Assembly: GCA_047921175.1 (NCBI GenBank) | Contig: JBLRWQ010000067.1 | Coordinates: forward strand, 1 to 15,885 | DNA from: T1Sed10-7 sp047921175 | GTDB lineage: Bacteria > Actinomycetota > Nitriliruptoria > Nitriliruptorales > Nitriliruptoraceae | Direction: 5' to 3' | DNA length: 15,885 bases | Shown: in pieces, positions 13,215-15,885 of the stretch | Layout: every line of letters starts with the position of its first letter | Position numbering within the stretch: position 1 is the stretch's first letter | Notes under the pieces: generated by a model | Told to the model about the DNA's origin: nothing | Database searches by the model: none | What the model saw: only the letters and a program-made list of their open reading frames with translations | Position numbers and translations under genes: made by a program

Positions 13215-13287
13215 CACGGGAGGAGGGACTTGAACCCCCAACCGCCGGTTTTGGAGACCGGTGCTCTGCCAGTTGAGCTACTCCCGT
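13215..13287 (-). tRNA. trnW: tRNA-Trp, anticodon CCA
   Basis: A 73-nt cloverleaf. The acceptor arms ACGGGAG (13287-13281) and CTCCCGT (13222-13216) pair fully, with discriminator G at 13215. The D arm is GCTC...GAGC. The anticodon stem CCGGT/ACCGG encloses the CCA anticodon at 13254-13252. The T arm has the TTCAAGT loop. No 3' CCA is encoded, so it must be added. Its place just before secE-nusG matches many bacteria. It has a good promoter about 65 nt upstream, and read-through would feed secE-nusG. Confidence 0.97.
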
Positions 13288-13296
13288 CCGTCCCCG

Positions 13297-13334
13297 AGCG
13301 TTCCGGGCGTCACCGCCCCTGACACGGGAACGCT
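13297..13334 (-). other. Hairpin in the tRNA-Trp leader
   Basis: A perfect 8-bp inverted repeat (13297-13304 with 13327-13334) encloses a second 5-bp stem. It lies between the predicted transcription start (about 13352) and 9 nt before the tRNA 5' end. It may be a processing structure for releasing the tRNA from the secE-nusG transcript, or a terminator for read-through from hadAB. Role is inference. Confidence 0.5.
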
Positions 13335-13358
13335 GCCCCACCTGGAGGCAGCCACGTC

Positions 13359-13388
13359 AGCGTACCGGGCCGGTGGCCACGGCGACAA
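13359..13388 (-). promoter_or_regulatory. Promoter for tRNA-Trp and probably secE-nusG
   Basis: On the minus strand there is TTGTCG (13388-13383), an 18-bp spacer, and TACGCT (13364-13359) preceded by GG. It lies just after the hadB stop. The -10 box and spacing match the rpoB and rplJ promoters. No better promoter is seen before secE, so this may drive the whole secE-nusG-rplKA segment. Confidence 0.65.
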
Positions 13389-13429
13389 CCGACGCGCATG
13401 CCGAGCGAGGCGGAGGACCACTGGTCGAC

Positions 13430-13825
13430 TCAGGTGCGGATACGACCCGTCCCCCGCAGGATGCGGTCCCCGGCCTCGGTCGTGCCGGCCAGGGCGACGG
13501 TCGCGACACCGTCCTCGACCGCGGTGACCTTGCCCGTGAAGGTCGCGGAGCTCCCGAGCGGCCACGGGCGGGTGAACCGCACCTCGAGCTCGAGCACCTG
13601 CTCGGGCCCACCGGCGAAGGCGGTCAGCAACCGGGACGCGAGCCCCATCGAGTACATCCCGTGGGCGATGACCCCACCCGTCGGGCTGATCCCCGCCGCG
13701 ACCTCGGGGTCGTAGTGCAGCGGGTTCATGTCTCCCGACGCCCCGGCGTACAGCACCGAGGTGGTCAGGGTGGCCTGCGCGGTCAGCTCGGGAAGCTCGG
13801 TGCCGACCTCGATCGTGCCGCTCAC
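13430..13825 (-). CDS. hadB: MaoC-family (R)-hydroxyacyl dehydratase, HadB-like catalytic subunit
   Basis: A 131-residue single hot-dog protein of the R-specific enoyl hydratase/MaoC family. The hydratase-2 motif is clear: YAGASGDMNPLHYD at residues 26-39, with catalytic Asp32 and His37. These proteins dehydrate (3R)-hydroxyacyl thioesters in fatty-acid elongation or catalyse the reverse hydration. The start is GTG at 13825, overlapping the hadA stop by 4 nt (GTGA), with GGAGG 7 nt upstream, so the two are translationally coupled. Known HadAB enzymes are heterodimers in which HadB carries the active site, which fits here. There is no hadC in the gap to tRNA-Trp. Whether the organism makes mycolic acids cannot be told, and a general fatty-acid role is more likely. 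The exact substrate is unknown. Confidence 0.88.
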   Translation of the reverse strand: MSGTIEVGTELPELTAQATLTTSVLYAGASGDMNPLHYDPEVAAGISPTGGVIAHGMYSMGLASRLLTAFAGGPEQVLELEVRFTRPWPLGSSATFTGKVTAVEDGVATVALAGTTEAGDRILRGTGRIRT

Positions 13826-14274
13826 GAGCCGTCCTCCGTGTTGGCCGCCGGCGCCGAGCCGAGGAAGACGATGGTGGCCTCCGATCGCACCGCTGGCGCG
13901 TCGTCCCCGAAACGGCAGTCGACCTCGATCGTGAGGAACTCGTTGCTCCCACGCGAGGAGATGGCCGCGATGCTCGGGGTGCAGGTCAGCACGTCCCCGG
14001 GCCGGAGCGGGCGGTCGCCGTAGACGTAGCGCTGCGAGCCGTGTACGAGGGCCGGGTGGGCACCGAGCTCCGGGTCGGCGAAGACCGCCGCACCGCCCTT
14101 GGTGATGGTGAAGGCAGCGGCGAAGGTCGGTGGCGCCACGCAGTCGTCCCCGTCGCTCGTGTAGCGCGGGTCGCTCTCACCGAGCGCCGTGGCGTACTCG
14201 CGGATCTTCTCCCGCGAGACCTCGTAGCGGTAGGACGGGTAGACCGTCCCGACCTTGTCGCGGTTCAGCGCCAT
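13822..14274 (-). CDS. hadA: MaoC N-terminal-like dehydratase, HadA-like partner subunit
   Basis: A 150-residue protein starting at ATG 14274 (MALNRDKVGTVYPSYRYEVSR), with a perfect AGGAGG 6 nt upstream. The opening and the REKIREYATALGESDPRY segment match the FAS1-like dehydratase (MaoC N-terminal) domain seen in mycobacterial HadA. The hot-dog core includes the VHGSQRYVYGDRPLRPGD segment at about 77-94. It has no hydratase-2 Asp-x4-His motif, as expected for the substrate-binding, non-catalytic half of the heterodimer. It lies 32 nt after rpmG and overlaps hadB, so rpmG-hadA-hadB probably form one transcript. A role in (3R)-hydroxyacyl-ACP dehydration with HadB is inferred from family and synteny. 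Older annotations name such proteins UPF0336. Confidence 0.87.
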   Translation of the reverse strand: MALNRDKVGTVYPSYRYEVSREKIREYATALGESDPRYTSDGDDCVAPPTFAAAFTITKGGAAVFADPELGAHPALVHGSQRYVYGDRPLRPGDVLTCTPSIAAISSRGSNEFLTIEVDCRFGDDAPAVRSEATIVFLGSAPAANTEDGS

Positions 14275-14306
14275 GCCCGTCCTCCTGCGCGCTCGCTGCC
14301 AGCCGG

Positions 14307-14471
14307 TCAGCGGGTCTCGCGGTGGACCTGGTGGGTGCGGCAGCGGTTGCAGTACTTGCGCAACTGGATGCGCTCGCGCTGGTTGACCCGGTGCTTGGTC
14401 GTGATGTAGTTGCGCTCCTTGCACTCGGTGCAAGCCAGCGTGACCTTGGGTCGGTTGTCGTTCTTCGGCAT
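14307..14471 (-). CDS. rpmG: 50S ribosomal protein L33
   Basis: A 54-residue L33 from ATG 14471 (MPKNDNRPKVTLACTECKERNYITTKHR). Both zinc-ribbon pairs are present: Cys14/Cys17 (CTEC) and Cys41/Cys44 (CNRC), so it is the zinc-binding C+ form. Many actinobacteria also carry a C- paralogue induced in zinc starvation, which would be elsewhere. The ribosome binding site is weak (AGGA, about 9 nt upstream). It is the first gene of the rpmG-hadA-hadB cluster. The 164 nt between it and the tuf terminator hold no convincing promoter that I can define. Confidence 0.97.
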   Translation of the reverse strand: MPKNDNRPKVTLACTECKERNYITTKHRVNQRERIQLRKYCNRCRTHQVHRETR

Positions 14472-14580
14472 CGTCGTGGTCCTGACTCCGGCGCACCGTG
14501 GTCGGTCAGCGACACGGAGCGGTTCTCGTTCCAGCAGGTCGTGCAGCTCATGCGTGCGGTGCACGGTGATGCATCAGTAC

Positions 14581-14634
14581 CGGGAGTGCTGGTGCGGGTG
14601 CTGCGGTGGTGCTGTGGTGCGGGGTGCGGGGGGG
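14581..14634 (-). other. C-rich, G-poor transcript stretch after tuf (G-rich on plus strand)
   Basis: The plus strand here is a run of GGTG, GCGG and GGGG elements with few C residues, ending in seven consecutive G. As minus-strand RNA it is C-rich and little structured, as Rho loading sites are, and it lies just beyond the tuf hairpin. As DNA the plus strand might form a G-quadruplex. Composition is seen directly; both functions are inference. Confidence 0.35.
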
Positions 14635-14635
14635 T

Positions 14636-14685
14636 GACCGGCCGGGAGGGGCGACTATCTCCTCGGAGTCCCCGCACGGCCGGTC
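14636..14685 (-). terminator. Hairpin terminator of tuf
   Basis: A 9-bp perfect outer stem (14636-14644 with 14677-14685) is continued by further G/C pairs inside, for example GGGG with CCCC, in a roughly 50-nt structure. It begins 12 nt after the tuf stop. It should insulate tuf from rpmG. There is no U-tract, as elsewhere in this window. Confidence 0.78.
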
Positions 14686-14697
14686 GACCCCACGGGA

Positions 14698-15885
14698 TCA
14701 CGCCAGGATCTTGATCACCCGACCCGCACCCACCGTGCGGCCACCCTCACGGATCGCGAACTTCAGCCCCTCATCCATCGCGATCGGCTGGATCAACTCC
14801 ACCGTCATCTCCGTGTTATCCCCCGGCATCACCATCTCCACCCCATCCGGCAACTCCACCGCACCCGTCACATCCGTGGTCCGGAAGTAGAACTGCGGCC
14901 GATAGTTGTTGAAGAACGGCGTGTGACGCCCCCCCTCCTCCTTCGACAACACATACACCTGCGCCTCGAACCGCGTATGCGGCGTGATCGACTTCGGCGC
15001 CGCCAACACCTGCCCACGCTCCACATCATCCTTCTTCGTCCCACGAAGAAGCACCCCCACGTTGTCCCCCGCCTGCCCCTCATCCAGCAGCTTGCGGAAC
15101 ATCTCCACACCCGTCACCGTCGTCGACGCCGTATCCGTCAGACCCACGATCTCGACCGTGTCCCCCACATGGACCCGACCACCCTCGATCCGGCCCGTCA
15201 CCACCGTCCCACGACCCGTGATCGAGAACACATCCTCGATCGGCATGATGAACGGCTTGTCCAACGCCCGCTCCGGCTCGACGAAGAACTCGTCCACCGC
15301 AGCCATCAACTCCAACACCTGCGCCTCAGCCGCCTCATCCCCCTCCAACGCCTGCAACGCCGACACCCGCACCACCGGCGTGTCATCCCCCGGGAACTCA
15401 TACGCATCCAGCAGCTCCCGGACCTCCATCTCCACCAGCTCCAACAGCTCCGGGTCATCCATCATGTCAACTTTGTTCAAAAACACCACGATGCTCGGTA
15501 CTTCCACCTGCCGCGCCAGCAGCACGTGCTCTTTCGTCTGCGGCATGGCGCCGTCTGGCGCTGCCACCACCAAGATGGCACCGTCCACCTGCGCCGCACC
15601 CGTGATCATGTTCTTGATGTAATCAGCATGACCAGGACAGTCTACGTGCGCATAATGCCGCCCCTCAGACTGGTACTCCACGTGCGCCGTCGCAATCGTA
15701 ATCCCCCGCGCCTTCTCCTCCGGCGCCTTATCGATCTGGTCATACGACATCGTCGTCACCGAAGGATCCGCCGCCGCCGCCGCAAACGTCATCGCCGCCG
15801 TCAACGTCGTCTTCCCATGATCAACGTGACCGATCGTCCCGATGTTCATGTGCGGCTTCGTCCGCTCGAACTTCTCCTTGGCCAT
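14698..15885 (-). CDS. tuf: Elongation factor Tu
   Basis: A complete 395-residue EF-Tu, which brings aminoacyl-tRNA to the ribosome with GTP. The ATG is exactly at the window edge (15885), so its promoter and ribosome binding site are not visible. G-domain motifs: GHVDHGKT at 19-26, RGITI at 60-64, DCPGH at 82-86 with catalytic His86, and NKVD at 137-140. Domains 2 and 3 are intact and end with REGGRTVGAGRV. Some segments resemble Chloroflexi EF-Tu (MMDDPELLELVEMEVRELL), others actinobacterial EF-Tu (FFNNYRPQFYFRTTDVTG). Codon choice differs from every neighbour: Ala mostly GCG, Thr ACG, Val GTG, Gly GGG and frequent TTG Leu, where the other genes favour C-ending codons. The position before rpmG corresponds to tufB, so a second copy behind fusA is possible. 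Its own terminator follows. Confidence 0.98.
   Translation of the reverse strand: MAKEKFERTKPHMNIGTIGHVDHGKTTLTAAMTFAAAAADPSVTTMSYDQIDKAPEEKARGITIATAHVEYQSEGRHYAHVDCPGHADYIKNMITGAAQVDGAILVVAAPDGAMPQTKEHVLLARQVEVPSIVVFLNKVDMMDDPELLELVEMEVRELLDAYEFPGDDTPVVRVSALQALEGDEAAEAQVLELMAAVDEFFVEPERALDKPFIMPIEDVFSITGRGTVVTGRIEGGRVHVGDTVEIVGLTDTASTTVTGVEMFRKLLDEGQAGDNVGVLLRGTKKDDVERGQVLAAPKSITPHTRFEAQVYVLSKEEGGRHTPFFNNYRPQFYFRTTDVTGAVELPDGVEMVMPGDNTEMTVELIQPIAMDEGLKFAIREGGRTVGAGRVIKILA

Noticed and set aside
14560..14590. Possible -10 (GG-TACTGA) upstream of rpmG on the minus strand
   Set aside because: It lacks the final T, and no TTG-type -35 lies 16-19 bp upstream. The evidence is too weak to call a promoter.
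14472..14697. Search for tRNA genes between tuf and rpmG, as seen in some other bacteria
   Set aside because: No acceptor/T-arm combination or TTCRANY loop is found on either strand. The gap holds the terminator and a G-rich run.

Overview
The window is a very GC-rich bacterial core information-processing locus, read almost entirely on the minus strand. In transcription order (high to low coordinate) it carries tuf, rpmG, two MaoC/hot-dog dehydratase genes (hadA-hadB type), tRNA-Trp(CCA), secE, nusG, rplK, rplA, rplJ, rplL, rpoB, rpoC and the first 55 codons of rpsL, which runs off the left edge. A hadA-hadB pair between rpmG and tRNA-Trp/secE is a hallmark of Actinobacteria (compare the mycobacterial rpmG2-hadABC-secE-nusG region). 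The long acidic N-terminus of NusG and the strong GC3 bias agree with that. A tuf gene in the tufB position next to rpmG, plus an EF-Tu with both actinobacterial-type and Chloroflexi-type signatures, suggests a deep-branching lineage, for example a Nitriliruptoria- or Thermoleophilia-like group. That finer placement is inference only.

Layout. 14698-15885 is complete tuf, followed by a strong hairpin terminator. 14307-14471 is rpmG, 13822-14274 hadA and 13430-13825 hadB, which form a tight cluster with a 4-nt GTGA overlap between hadA and hadB. 13215-13287 is tRNA-Trp with its own promoter and a leader hairpin, followed by secE (12735-13007), nusG (11845-12729), rplK (11306-11731) and rplA (10480-11199). 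A hairpin follows rplA, then a new promoter and a likely L10 leader RNA in front of rplJ (9414-10178) and rplL (8947-9330). Two tandem hairpins follow rplL, then a promoter and a roughly 310-nt leader before rpoB (5030-8530, TTG start) and rpoC (933-4925). A 16-bp perfect hairpin ends rpoC. In the rpoC-rpsL gap lies the only convincing plus-strand gene, a tiny acidic putative lipoprotein (674-853) convergent with rpoC, and the rpsL promoter with another roughly 310-nt structured leader.

How it works together. The genes encode the catalytic core of RNA polymerase (beta, beta'), its elongation factor NusG, the L11/L1/L10/L12 stalk proteins that recruit translation factors, EF-Tu, L33, S12, the SecE translocon subunit and a fatty-acid dehydratase pair. 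Four promoters in the cluster look alike: a TTG-type -35 box, exactly 18 bp of spacer, then GG-TACnnT. They sit in front of tRNA-Trp, rplJ, rpoB and rpsL, so the cluster appears to be split into co-regulated segments separated by partial terminators. This is mostly a conserved housekeeping region. I found no mobile element, CRISPR array, defence or biosynthetic system. The least explained parts are the plus-strand acidic lipoprotein, the long structured leaders of rpoB and rpsL, and the aberrant codon choice of tuf.
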